A stretch of 5,036 nucleotides of DNA from an uncultured Oscillibacter sp. (GTDB lineage Bacteria; Bacillota; Clostridia; Oscillospirales; Oscillospiraceae): NCBI GenBank assembly GCA_946183175.1, contig CAMHBH010000139.1:1-5036 (forward strand), given 5' to 3'. Under the pieces are notes generated by a model. That model did no database searches and was not told the origin of the DNA. It saw only the letters and a program-made list of their open reading frames with translations. Position numbers and translations under genes: made by a program. This document shows positions 1-5,036 of this stretch, piece after piece; positions within the stretch are counted from its first letter, which is position 1; each line of letters opens with the position of its first letter.

Positions 1-2640
1 CTCCTGTTCCGGAGACCCGGCGGCCAGCATGATGAGTTTGAGCGCGGCCCCCCACGTCACGGAAATCGTGGGGCGGTAGGTATCGTCGCCGTAGCCGCCG
101 ACGACGCCGGCGGCGGCGAGTTCGGTTACGTACTTGTAGCACCAGACGGTCGAAGTCACGTCGGAAAAGCGCTTGAGGGTCTGGATGATGCCGAGGGTGA
201 AGTGTCCGATTCCGGTCGCGACGCCGTCGCCGTCGACGACGAGGTAGGGGATATCGACGGAGCCGATGAAGTCGGCGGTCGGGACGAAGCGCAGTTCGCT
301 GATTTTCGGCGTGATGTCCGTCCAGTGGTAGATTTGCGCGGGGTCGGCGGGGGACTGGGCGTCGCCGACGACGACCGCCCCGACGGACGCCTCCGGGAGC
401 TCAAGCAGGCGGAAGCCGTTCATATCGGCCCCGGTGCCCGCCTTGACGTTCGCGGCGAGATTCGACGCCGGGAACGTGACGGTTCTGCCCTTGGGGATTG
501 CCCCGTACACGTCGGCAATCAGGTCTTTGGTGACGCTCAGAAGGATGTTGCCCGTACACTGTACGGTATTCCGCTGGGCGTCGAGGCCCGTCACGGAGAA
601 CGGGATAGTTTCGCAGTAGTTGCGCTCCACGCCGGGGACGTAGGTCAGTTCGGCGAGGGAAAAGCGGTCGGGGAAGGCGGGGCTGAAGTAGAAGCGCATA
701 TGGGGGAGGTTTCCGTAGAGAAGCTCCATACGGGGGCTGTCGCCGTAGGCGCTGGAGGCGTAGTAGTCGTAGACGAGCTTCCCGGACTGCGGCAGGCCGC
801 TAAAGCTGACATGACTGATAATGCCATTGGGGAAGGTCTTCCGGAAAAAGCGCTCGAAGTCGTCGGAGACCAGCCGGAACGGCGTATTCCAGGTAGAGAC
901 GTAGAGCAGATTCCCGGCGGCGGCGGGCGTACCCGTGAAGGGTTCCGTAATGTTGACGATTTCCGCCGTTGGCGTAGGTTCCTCGGGTTGCTCCGGTTCT
1001 GTCGGTGTCGGTTGTTGCGGTTCGGCGGGCGTGGGCTGTTGCGGTTCGGTAGGCGTGGGTTCTTGCGGTTCGGTGGGCGCGGGTTCTTGCGGTCCTGTCG
1101 GAGTGGGTTCTTCCGGCTCGACGGGTTCTGTAGACGCCGGCGGCGGGTCGCGGTCTGTCTGTACCTGTATGGACATGAGAATCTCCGCGGAGGCGTTGCG
1201 GGAATCGTGGAGCGTGCAACGGATACGTACCGTCCGGGCGGGGGCGCTCAGCGGTGCCACGAACGACAGGCTTTCCAGGGCGTAGTCGCCGTAGCGGTCG
1301 GAGTCGGCGTAGAATCGGGCGTTGCCAATCGTCTCACTGGTGAAAATCGTCTCCCCCAGGCCGCCGACATCCGCGCTGATGAAGCCGCTTTCGGGGGAAA
1401 GTTCATCTTCCGTGGCGAATGTCACGTAGCGGAACGTGCCGCGCAATTTCTCTTTCGCGGGGGTCGAGAAGTCCAGCAGACTGAACTCGGCGCTCTCTCC
1501 CGGGTGAACCAGATAGGCGATGTCGGCGTCGGGCAGGGCGGCGATGAGCGGCGTATCGGGCTCGGTGGCAGCCGTCGGGGAGTTCTCCGGCCCGGGGTCG
1601 GGCAGGGGGGCGATGAGCGGCGCATCGTCGGGCGTCCCGGGTACAGCAGTCTCCGCGTCGGGCGTCTCCGCCGTAGTGCCGCCGGGCATGGTCGTCTCCG
1701 CCGTGAAGGAAGGCCCGTAGAGGGGCCGGGCGGCCGTGTTACTGGCTTTCGCCCAGTTGATTTGTATGACCAGCGTGCCGGAATAGCGCTCCGTGCGTCC
1801 GAAGACCGTGAACGGCAGGCGGACTAAATTCCCGCCGGCCTCGTTGGCGGCAAGGAAGGCCATTCCGCTGAGCGGGTAGGAGCCGTAGCGGCTTGACGAG
1901 TAGAAGAAATCGGCATCCTGGAGCATATCGGCGCTGAAGAGCTTCTCGCCCTTGCCCTCGAAGTCGTAGTAGAGGTAGCCGTTAGAGGGGTTGTAGGAGC
2001 TGTCGGGCTGGAAGGTGAGGTAGCGGAAGGCGTCGTCGTCGGAGGCGCGGTCGCGGAAGAAGTCGCGGAAGTCGTTCCGGTCGAAGCGCAGGACTTCCCC
2101 CGCCGTGACGTGCCACGTCAGGTCGACGACTGACGTTTGCTGTAGCGCCGTTCCCTGTACGGCGATATCGAGCTGTCCGACGCAGTTTTCCGTGTCGCCG
2201 AACGCGTTGAAAACAAGGGTGACGGTGTTGCCGTCGGCCTGACGGTTCGACACAAACGTGAGGGTTTCCAGCGGATAGGTGCCGTAGCGGTCGGAGCGGT
2301 CGTAGAACGTGGCCTCCTGCAACATATTGCGCGTGAAGGCGGTCTCGGTCTCGGAGGCGTAGTCGCAGTAGAGGATTCCGTTGGAGGCCCTGAGGGAGCT
2401 GTCGGACTGGAAGGTGACATAGCGGAAGGTGTCGGCCTGACAGCGCCCGTAGAAGAACGTGCGGAAGTCCTCGGGGTTGAGGGCGACGGATTCGCCGGGG
2501 GCGACGGTGTAGGTGATGTCGGGACTTCCCGCGCTGAGCGCGTAGGTCTCGACGGGCGCGGCGTAGGCCCCCGGGGCGAGGGTCAGCAACAGGCAGAGCG
2601 TGCAGAGTGCCGCGGTGATACGCTGTATTCGGATTTTCAT
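1..2640 (-). CDS. Exported SLH-domain cell-surface protein with five tandem LYYD-type repeats (C-terminus beyond left edge)
   Basis: The frame is open for 880 codons from ATG at 2640 to the left edge, with no stop. The start is supported by GGAGGA seven bases upstream and by a signal peptide: basic MKIRIQR, a Leu/Cys-rich hydrophobic core, and a likely cleavage after AYA (residues 25-27). Five related domains follow, at about 41-161, 173-295, 373-494, 561-705 and 706-819. The first three share F-R-Y-(V/L)-T-F, a hydrophobic strand such as NGYLYYD, and RYGxY. The fifth ends with LRFVPTADFIGSVDIPYLVV, the usual end of cadherin- or Ig-like surface repeats in Clostridia. Low-complexity linkers occupy about 297-372 and 495-560. 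Residues 825-875 form an SLH domain, which in known proteins binds secondary cell-wall polymer; families usually carry three, so more may follow off the edge. The inferred role is an S-layer or wall-anchored protein; the ligand is unknown. It is transcribed divergently from the small membrane-protein gene. Confidence 0.9.
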   Translation of the reverse strand, partial: MKIRIQRITAALCTLCLLLTLAPGAYAAPVETYALSAGSPDITYTVAPGESVALNPEDFRTFFYGRCQADTFRYVTFQSDSSLRASNGILYCDYASETETAFTRNMLQEATFYDRSDRYGTYPLETLTFVSNRQADGNTVTLVFNAFGDTENCVGQLDIAVQGTALQQTSVVDLTWHVTAGEVLRFDRNDFRDFFRDRASDDDAFRYLTFQPDSSYNPSNGYLYYDFEGKGEKLFSADMLQDADFFYSSSRYGSYPLSGMAFLAANEAGGNLVRLPFTVFGRTERYSGTLVIQINWAKASNTAARPLYGPSFTAETTMPGGTTAETPDAETAVPGTPDDAPLIAPLPDPGPENSPTAATEPDTPLIAALPDADIAYLVHPGESAEFSLLDFSTPAKEKLRGTFRYVTFATEDELSPESGFISADVGGLGETIFTSETIGNARFYADSDRYGDYALESLSFVAPLSAPARTVRIRCTLHDSRNASAEILMSIQVQTDRDPPPASTEPVEPEEPTPTGPQEPAPTEPQEPTPTEPQQPTPAEPQQPTPTEPEQPEEPTPTAEIVNITEPFTGTPAAAGNLLYVSTWNTPFRLVSDDFERFFRKTFPNGIISHVSFSGLPQSGKLVYDYYASSAYGDSPRMELLYGNLPHMRFYFSPAFPDRFSLAELTYVPGVERNYCETIPFSVTGLDAQRNTVQCTGNILLSVTKDLIADVYGAIPKGRTVTFPASNLAANVKAGTGADMNGFRLLELPEASVGAVVVGDAQSPADPAQIYHWTDITPKISELRFVPTADFIGSVDIPYLVVDGDGVATGIGHFTLGIIQTLKRFSDVTSTVWCYKYVTELAAAGVVGGYGDDTYRPTISVTWGAALKLIMLAAGSPEQE
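16..168 (-). other. SLH (S-layer homology) domain, first visible copy
   Basis: Residues 825-875 of the surface protein read FSDV, then W-C-Y-K-Y-V, then LAAAGVVGGYGDDTYRP, then VTWGAALKLIMLAAG. The FSDV opening, the G-(I/V)-V-x-G-Y core with D-x-T-(Y/F)-R-P, and the closing helix match the SLH pattern. The common T-R-A-E at the start of the last helix is replaced by T-W-G-A, so a key charged pair is absent in this copy. SLH domains usually occur as a trimer that forms one wall-polymer binding unit, so this copy may be structural rather than the main binding copy. Only this one is inside the window. Confidence 0.88.
967..1119 (-). repeat. 24-bp tandem repeat encoding a Pro/Glu/Thr/Gln linker
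   Basis: Residues 508-547 of the surface protein are five consecutive 8-residue units: EPEEPTPT, GPQEPAPT, EPQEPTPT, EPQQPTPA and EPQQPTPT. An 11-residue variant, EPEQPEEPTPT, follows. The DNA period is 24 bp. The tract separates the third and fourth surface domains and is probably an extended spacer, as proline- and threonine-rich tracts are in many wall proteins. Threonines could be glycosylated, but nothing in the sequence proves it. Copy number could vary between strains by slippage. Confidence 0.9.
1528..1627 (-). repeat. Imperfect 31-bp direct repeat, 69 bp apart, in a linker
   Basis: Plus-strand copies at 1528-1558 and 1597-1627 share 29 of 31 bases. The offset is 69 bp, exactly 23 codons, so the frame is kept. 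They encode TPLIAALPD and APLIAPLPD in the Pro/Thr/Glu-rich linker between the second and third surface domains. The likely origin is an in-frame duplication followed by divergence of the intervening sequence. No function is implied. Confidence 0.75.
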
Positions 2641-2646
2641 AAGCAT

Positions 2647-2652
2647 TCCTCC
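2647..2652 (-). promoter_or_regulatory. Ribosome binding site of the surface-protein gene
   Basis: The minus strand reads GGAGGA, with the GGAGG core seven bases before the ATG at 2640. This fixes that ATG as the start. The overlapping minus-strand frame that begins at 2710 is in another register, has no such site, and lacks a signal peptide. Confidence 0.85.
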
Positions 2653-2716
2653 ATAAAAGCGGGCGACATCCAAAATCAGGGAATTTCGGACAGAGGGTCA
2701 CGGAAAACACGACAAT

Positions 2717-2745
2717 ATATTACCCTTTTTCGGCCCGTAATGCAA
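2717..2745 (-). promoter_or_regulatory. Sigma-A-type promoter for the surface-protein gene
   Basis: On the minus strand the -35 hexamer is TTGCAT (2740-2745) and the -10 hexamer is TAATAT (2717-2722), separated by 17 bp. Transcription would begin near 2710, giving a leader of roughly 70 nucleotides. A shifted -10 such as TATATT is possible but gives a poorer spacer. The call rests on hexamer match and position alone. Confidence 0.7.
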
Positions 2746-2751
2746 GAACAA

Positions 2752-2763
2752 ACTGTAAACAGT
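2752..2763. promoter_or_regulatory. Operator-like inverted repeat upstream of the surface-protein promoter
   Basis: ACTGT-AA-ACAGT is a perfect 5-bp inverted repeat centred on AA. It lies seven bases upstream of the -35 hexamer of the surface-protein promoter, where a transcription factor could bind. A repeat this short can occur by chance, and no regulator gene is visible in the window. Confidence 0.25.
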
Positions 2764-2960
2764 ATGAAAAAGACTGCACAGCGGAATTGCCGGGGCGACG
2801 GTATGTGTAAAGATTTTCCCGGCAAACAGGCGTTCGCCCCCTCCGGGGAGGCTGAAATTCAGTAAAGCAGTGGCGGATTCTCACGCCGGAAGTCCCGTGA
2901 AAGCCTCTCCTGCGGACAGAGGGCGGGAGGCGGCCCGGAGAACCGGAGGGGCTTTGCCGC
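2764..2960. other. Gene-free part of the divergent intergenic region with small inverted repeats
   Basis: I find no supported gene here; open frames on both strands lack ribosome binding sites and recognisable products. The stretch contains CCTCC-GG-GGAGG at 2840-2851, directly followed by CTGAA-A-TTCAG at 2852-2862. A further possible GGCG/CGCC hairpin lies near 2872-2887. These could fold into RNA only if transcription starts upstream of the two promoters called here. I could not match the stretch to a known riboswitch or small RNA. Confidence 0.4.
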
Positions 2961-2970
2961 AAAAAAACTG

Positions 2971-2999
2971 TTGCCATTTCCGCCGGAATGGTGTATGAT
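2971..2999 (+). promoter_or_regulatory. Sigma-A-type promoter for the small membrane-protein gene
   Basis: The -35 hexamer is TTGCCA (2971-2976) and the -10 hexamer is TATGAT (2994-2999), with a 17-bp spacer. A run of seven A at 2961-2967, just upstream of the -35, could act as an UP-like element. Transcription would start near 3006, leaving a leader of about 40 nucleotides before the ATG at 3046. This is the best promoter match in the window. Confidence 0.78.
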
Positions 3000-3030
3000 A
3001 GGCCCTGCAAGTCGAAACCCGTCCGGACTG

Positions 3031-3038
3031 AGGAGGAG
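3031..3038 (+). promoter_or_regulatory. Ribosome binding site of the small membrane-protein gene
   Basis: AGGAGGAG is a strong Shine-Dalgarno sequence; the AGGAGG core ends nine bases before the ATG at 3046. It rules out an upstream in-frame ATG at 2971, which would place the start inside the -35 hexamer and upstream of the predicted transcription start. Confidence 0.88.
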
Positions 3039-3045
3039 AGCAACT

Positions 3046-3234
3046 ATGAGTAAAACCGCCCGACTGGTACTGAAAATCGTGGGAGCAAGTCTGGCCTTCG
3101 CCGCGTGCGTGTGCCTGATTATCGGCGGATGGCACGACCTGAGCGTCGGCTACAGCGGACTGCGTAACCGCTGGAGCCGGAAGTTCAGTTCCGAGTACGA
3201 CGACTACGACGACGAGGAGGAACTTTTCCAGTGA
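3046..3234 (+). CDS. Small single-pass membrane protein of unknown function (62 residues)
   Basis: I do not recognise a named family. The protein begins MSKTARLVLK, has a hydrophobic helix at about residues 7-29 containing ACVCLIIGGW, then a short polar and basic stretch (RNRWSRK, residues 40-46). It ends in an acidic Tyr/Asp/Glu tail, EYDDYDDEEELFQ (50-62). Basic residues flank both ends of the helix, so topology is ambiguous; there is no clear signal-peptidase site, so it is probably a membrane anchor rather than a secreted protein. The start is set by a strong ribosome binding site and a well-placed promoter, which makes a real gene likely despite its size. It stands alone, divergent from the surface-protein gene and convergent with rpoD. 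Small proteins of this build (helix plus acidic tail) seem common in gut Clostridia, but that is from memory. Confidence 0.82.
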   Translation: MSKTARLVLKIVGASLAFAACVCLIIGGWHDLSVGYSGLRNRWSRKFSSEYDDYDDEEELFQ

Positions 3235-3237
3235 GGG

Positions 3238-3279
3238 AAAACGCCGCGCCGCCCTTCCTGTACGGGAAGCGGCGGCGTT
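3238..3279 (-). terminator. Intrinsic terminator of rpoD (minus-strand reading)
   Basis: On the minus strand an AACGCCG arm (3273-3279) pairs with CGGCGTT (3240-3246). Further pairing inside (GCCGC with GCGGC, TTCC with GGAA) closes around a TGTACG-type loop. The transcript then runs into TTTTCCC, a short U tract. It lies about 70 bp beyond the rpoD stop. The hairpin also begins just after the stop of the plus-strand small gene, but in that direction no U tract follows. Confidence 0.7.
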
Positions 3280-3294
3280 CGTGCGTTCCAGCGA

Positions 3295-3344
3295 TATTGC
3301 CCCTCCGTCGCTTCGCGATACCTCCCCCGCACGGCGGGGGAGGC
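3295..3344. repeat. REP-like palindromic element between the convergent genes
   Basis: The segment has the layout CCCTCCGTCGC-TTC-GCGA followed by CCTCCCCCGC-ACG-GCGGGGGAGG: a small TCGC/GCGA hairpin next to a perfect 10-bp GC-rich stem. Short interspersed elements of this form (CCCTC-C/A-GTC, small hairpin, then CTCCCCC/GGGGGAG) are, as I recall, scattered between genes in many gut Clostridia. Only one copy lies in this window, so its dispersed nature cannot be shown here. Confidence 0.5.
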
Positions 3345-3349
3345 ATTTT
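3321..3349 (+). terminator. Intrinsic terminator of the small membrane-protein gene
   Basis: CCTCCCCCGC (3321-3330) and GCGGGGGAGG (3334-3343) form a perfect 10-bp stem around a three-base loop, followed by CATTTTC. The T run is on the plus strand, so it ends transcripts from the small gene, about 90 bp after its stop. The tract reaches the last bases of the convergent rpoD stop codon (3349-3351). The same stem is read first by rpoD transcripts, but with no U tract in that direction. Confidence 0.7.
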
Positions 3350-5036
3350 CAGTTCAGGAAGTCTTTCAGTTTCTTGCTCCGGCTGGGGTGGCGGAGTTTC
3401 CGGAGGGCCTTGGCCTCAATCTGCCGGATACGCTCCCGGGTTACGTTGAACTCCTTGCCCACTTCCTCTAACGTGCGCGTGCGCCCGTCCTCAATGCCGA
3501 AACGGAGTTTGAGCACCTTTTCCTCGCGGGGCGTGAGCGTCGAGAGCACTTCCATGAGCTGTTCCTTCAAGAGCGTGAACGACGCCGCCTCCGACGGCTC
3601 CGACGCCCCCTCGTCCGGGATAAAGTCGCCTAAATGCGAATCCTCCTCTTCGCCGATGGGCGTCTCCAGCGAAACCGGCTCCTGCGCGATTTTCAGAATC
3701 TCCCGCACTTTCTCCACGGGCATATTCATCTCCTCGGCGATTTCGGTCGGCGTGGGGTCGTGGCCCAGCTCCTGCAATAACTGCCGGCTCACGCGGATGA
3801 CTTTGTTGATAGTCTCCACCATGTGGACGGGTATCCGGATGGTACGCGCCTGGTCGGCGATGGCCCGCGTAATCGCCTGACGAATCCACCAGGTGGCGTA
3901 GGTCGAGAACTTGTAGCCTTTCGTGTAGTCGAACTTCTCCACGGCCTTAATCAGGCCCAGATTCCCCTCCTGAATCAGGTCGAGGAACAGCATACCGCGC
4001 CCGACGTACCGCTTGGCTATCGACACCACAAGGCGTAAGTTCGCCTCGGCGAGCTTCTGCTTGGCGGCGTCGCCCCGGCTTTTACGCTTTTTGAGTAGCG
4101 CTTCCTCCTCCCGGGAGTACGGAAGCGGCTCCTTGTTCTTCCGCCTCCGGTTCTGTTCGCGGAGTTTCTCTTCGGCGTCCGTCCCGGCGGTCATGGCCTT
4201 GGCCAGCGTGATTTCCTCGTCGGGCGTCAACAGCGCTACCTTGCCGATTTCCTTCAGGTACATTCTTACCGGGTCGTCCACCGAAAAGCTGTTGACGAGC
4301 GTGTTGGGGTCTACGAGTTCCTCTTCCTCTACTTCCGCGATTTCCTCGGCAGGGGGGTCTTCGTCGGCGTCAGTGGGGAGTAAATCCGCGCCCGCGCTGA
4401 TGTCGATGCTTAACTGTTCGAGCGAATCATAGAGCTGGTCGAGCTGGGCACCCTCTAAATTCAGTTCGTCCACGGCGTCCATGAGTTCAGCGGATTCCAG
4501 CTTGCCCTTTTTCTTGCCGTGGGCCAGAAGCTGACGCAGTTTCTCATTCTGCATAAGCCACGACGAGGCGGGGAGCGCGGCTACCTGACTGTCCGTCAGG
4601 CGGAGAATCCCGGCCTTCTGGGCCTCCTCGTCGGTCATGAGGGGGAGTTCGCCCTTGGGCAGAAAGAACCCTTCGGATTCGGGCTTTGCGGCCTCCGCGT
4701 CGACAGGATTTTCAGCGTTTTCCGGTTGCCCGGAAGCGGCTTCTTCGGACTTTTCGTCGACAGCCTTCGCGGGTTCCTTTGCGGCCTCTTTGGCGACAGG
4801 CTTCGCGGGTTCCTTTACGGCCTTCTCCGCGACGGGCTTCGCGGGTTCCTTTACGGTCTCTTCCGCGACGGGCTTCACAGGTTCCTTTACGGCCTTCTCC
4901 GCGACGGGCTTCACGGCTTCCTTTACGGTCTTTTCCGCGACAGGCTTCGCGGGTTCCTTTACGGCCTTCTCCGCGACAGGCTTCGCGGCGTCCTTCGTGG
5001 CCTCTTTCGCGACGGGTTTCGCGGCTTCCTTTACGG
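3349..5036 (-). CDS. rpoD: RNA polymerase primary sigma factor RpoD/SigA (N-terminus beyond right edge)
   Basis: The last 561 codons are visible, ending FLN-stop; the frame continues open to the right edge, so the start is outside. A GTG at 4914 lies inside the repeats and is not a credible start. The protein directs core polymerase to housekeeping promoters. Visible numbering: 12-residue repeats at about 1-100; region 1.1 near 162-212 (RQLLAHGKKKGKLESAELMD); an acidic linker; region 1.2 from 251 (VDDPVRMYLKEIGKVALLTP); a charged insert at about 281-321; region 2 from 325 (LAEANLRLVVSIAKRYVGRG), with the WW pair used in promoter melting at 382-383 and -10 contacts Q386 and T389; region 3 from about 414; region 4 to the end, whose helix-turn-helix (VTRERIRQIEAKALRKLRHP) has -35 contacts R533, E534 and Q538. 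Family identity is certain. The repeat tract and insert are the odd parts. dnaG is often adjacent in Firmicutes but cannot be seen here. Confidence 0.98.
   Translation of the reverse strand, partial: VKEAAKPVAKEATKDAAKPVAEKAVKEPAKPVAEKTVKEAVKPVAEKAVKEPVKPVAEETVKEPAKPVAEKAVKEPAKPVAKEAAKEPAKAVDEKSEEAASGQPENAENPVDAEAAKPESEGFFLPKGELPLMTDEEAQKAGILRLTDSQVAALPASSWLMQNEKLRQLLAHGKKKGKLESAELMDAVDELNLEGAQLDQLYDSLEQLSIDISAGADLLPTDADEDPPAEEIAEVEEEELVDPNTLVNSFSVDDPVRMYLKEIGKVALLTPDEEITLAKAMTAGTDAEEKLREQNRRRKNKEPLPYSREEEALLKKRKSRGDAAKQKLAEANLRLVVSIAKRYVGRGMLFLDLIQEGNLGLIKAVEKFDYTKGYKFSTYATWWIRQAITRAIADQARTIRIPVHMVETINKVIRVSRQLLQELGHDPTPTEIAEEMNMPVEKVREILKIAQEPVSLETPIGEEEDSHLGDFIPDEGASEPSEAASFTLLKEQLMEVLSTLTPREEKVLKLRFGIEDGRTRTLEEVGKEFNVTRERIRQIEAKALRKLRHPSRSKKLKDFLN
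4191..4313 (-). other. Sigma region 1.2 and preceding acidic linker end
   Basis: This stretch encodes the end of the acidic linker (DPNTLVNSF) and then region 1.2, with VDDPVRMYLKEIGKVALLTP and the helix EEITLAKAM. Region 1.2 contacts the discriminator just downstream of the -10 element in known primary sigma factors. It is given separately because the charged insert starts directly after it. Confidence 0.85.
4732..5036 (-). repeat. 36-bp tandem repeat in the N-terminal coding region of rpoD
   Basis: Seven full 12-residue units occupy 5019-4768, after a partial unit at the right edge and before a degenerate one (KAVDEKSEEAAS, 4767-4732). The consensus is KPVAEKAVKEPA. At residue seven, units two to six read A, T, A, T, A, so the array also has a 72-bp period and probably grew by duplication of a two-unit block. 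Units differ by only a few bases, which suggests recent expansion or homogenisation. The tract is rich in Lys, Ala, Pro, Glu and Val with no Cys or aromatic residue, so it is likely extended or loosely helical. The array continues beyond the window. Confidence 0.95.

Noticed and set aside
202..1827. 541-codon open frame on the plus strand
   Set aside because: It lies fully antisense to the surface-protein frame. Its product is Gly/Arg/Val-rich low complexity with no domain, and the minus-strand frame has a signal peptide, repeats and an SLH domain. It is an artefact of GC-rich third positions.
1982..2710. 242-codon minus-strand frame overlapping the start of the surface-protein gene
   Set aside because: It is in a different register, begins at the predicted transcription start without a ribosome binding site, and gives an Arg/Pro/His-rich product typical of shifted reading of a GC-rich gene.
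2790..2935. Cobalamin riboswitch on the minus strand
   Set aside because: The minus strand contains GGGACTTCCGGCGTGAGAAT and then CCGCCACTG, which recall parts of the cobalamin aptamer. However, the linking GCxGTCCC segment is missing and there is no B12 box in the right place or order. A covariance-model search would settle it.
2720..3043. 107-codon minus-strand frame across the intergenic region
   Set aside because: It runs over both predicted promoters, lacks a ribosome binding site and has no recognisable product.
3281..3880. 199-codon plus-strand frame antisense to the rpoD C-terminus
   Set aside because: The product is Ser/Arg-rich low complexity and overlaps the most conserved part of rpoD. 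The sense strand fully explains the sequence.
4912..4914. GTG as a start codon for rpoD
   Set aside because: It is the last Val of a repeat unit (KPVAEKTVKEAV) with no ribosome binding site. The repeat and the frame continue upstream to the edge of the window.
4732..5036. CRISPR-like array at the right edge
   Set aside because: The 36-bp period matches a common CRISPR repeat length, but units are directly adjacent with no spacers, and they code in frame with rpoD.

Overview
The window looks like chromosome of a fairly GC-rich Firmicute of class Clostridia, most probably in or near the Oscillospiraceae/Ruminococcaceae. The evidence is a sigma-A/RpoD whose conserved half has the sequence style of that group, a large secreted protein of LYYD-type tandem surface repeats ending in an S-layer homology (SLH) domain, strong AGGAGG-type ribosome binding sites, and codons rich in third-position G or C. 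The family placement is inferred from memory of related proteins, not from a search.

Layout from left to right. Positions 1-2640 (minus strand) hold the N-terminal 880 residues of a large exported surface protein; its C-terminus lies beyond the left edge. It has a signal peptide, five tandem domains of about 110-145 residues, two low-complexity linkers (one a 24-bp tandem repeat) and the first SLH domain. Positions 2641-3045 are a divergent intergenic region with one good sigma-A promoter on each strand, a small operator-like inverted repeat and some GC-rich inverted repeats. Positions 3046-3234 (plus strand) encode a 62-residue single-pass membrane protein of unknown function. Positions 3235-3348 contain two strong hairpins that form a convergent terminator region; one lies in a segment resembling interspersed palindromic elements of gut Clostridia. 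Positions 3349-5036 (minus strand) hold the C-terminal 561 codons of rpoD, the housekeeping sigma factor; its start lies beyond the right edge. The N-terminal part of that gene is a 36-bp (12-residue) tandem repeat with a 72-bp higher-order period.

The three genes do not form one operon: the surface protein and the small membrane protein diverge, and the small gene converges on rpoD. The sigma factor presumably serves both divergent promoters, as for any housekeeping gene. I see no sign of a new multi-gene system, mobile element, CRISPR array or RNA gene. The most unusual feature is the Lys/Ala/Pro/Glu/Val repeat tract inside an essential sigma factor. Both large genes are cut by the window edges, and their opposite strand carries long open frames that are composition artefacts.
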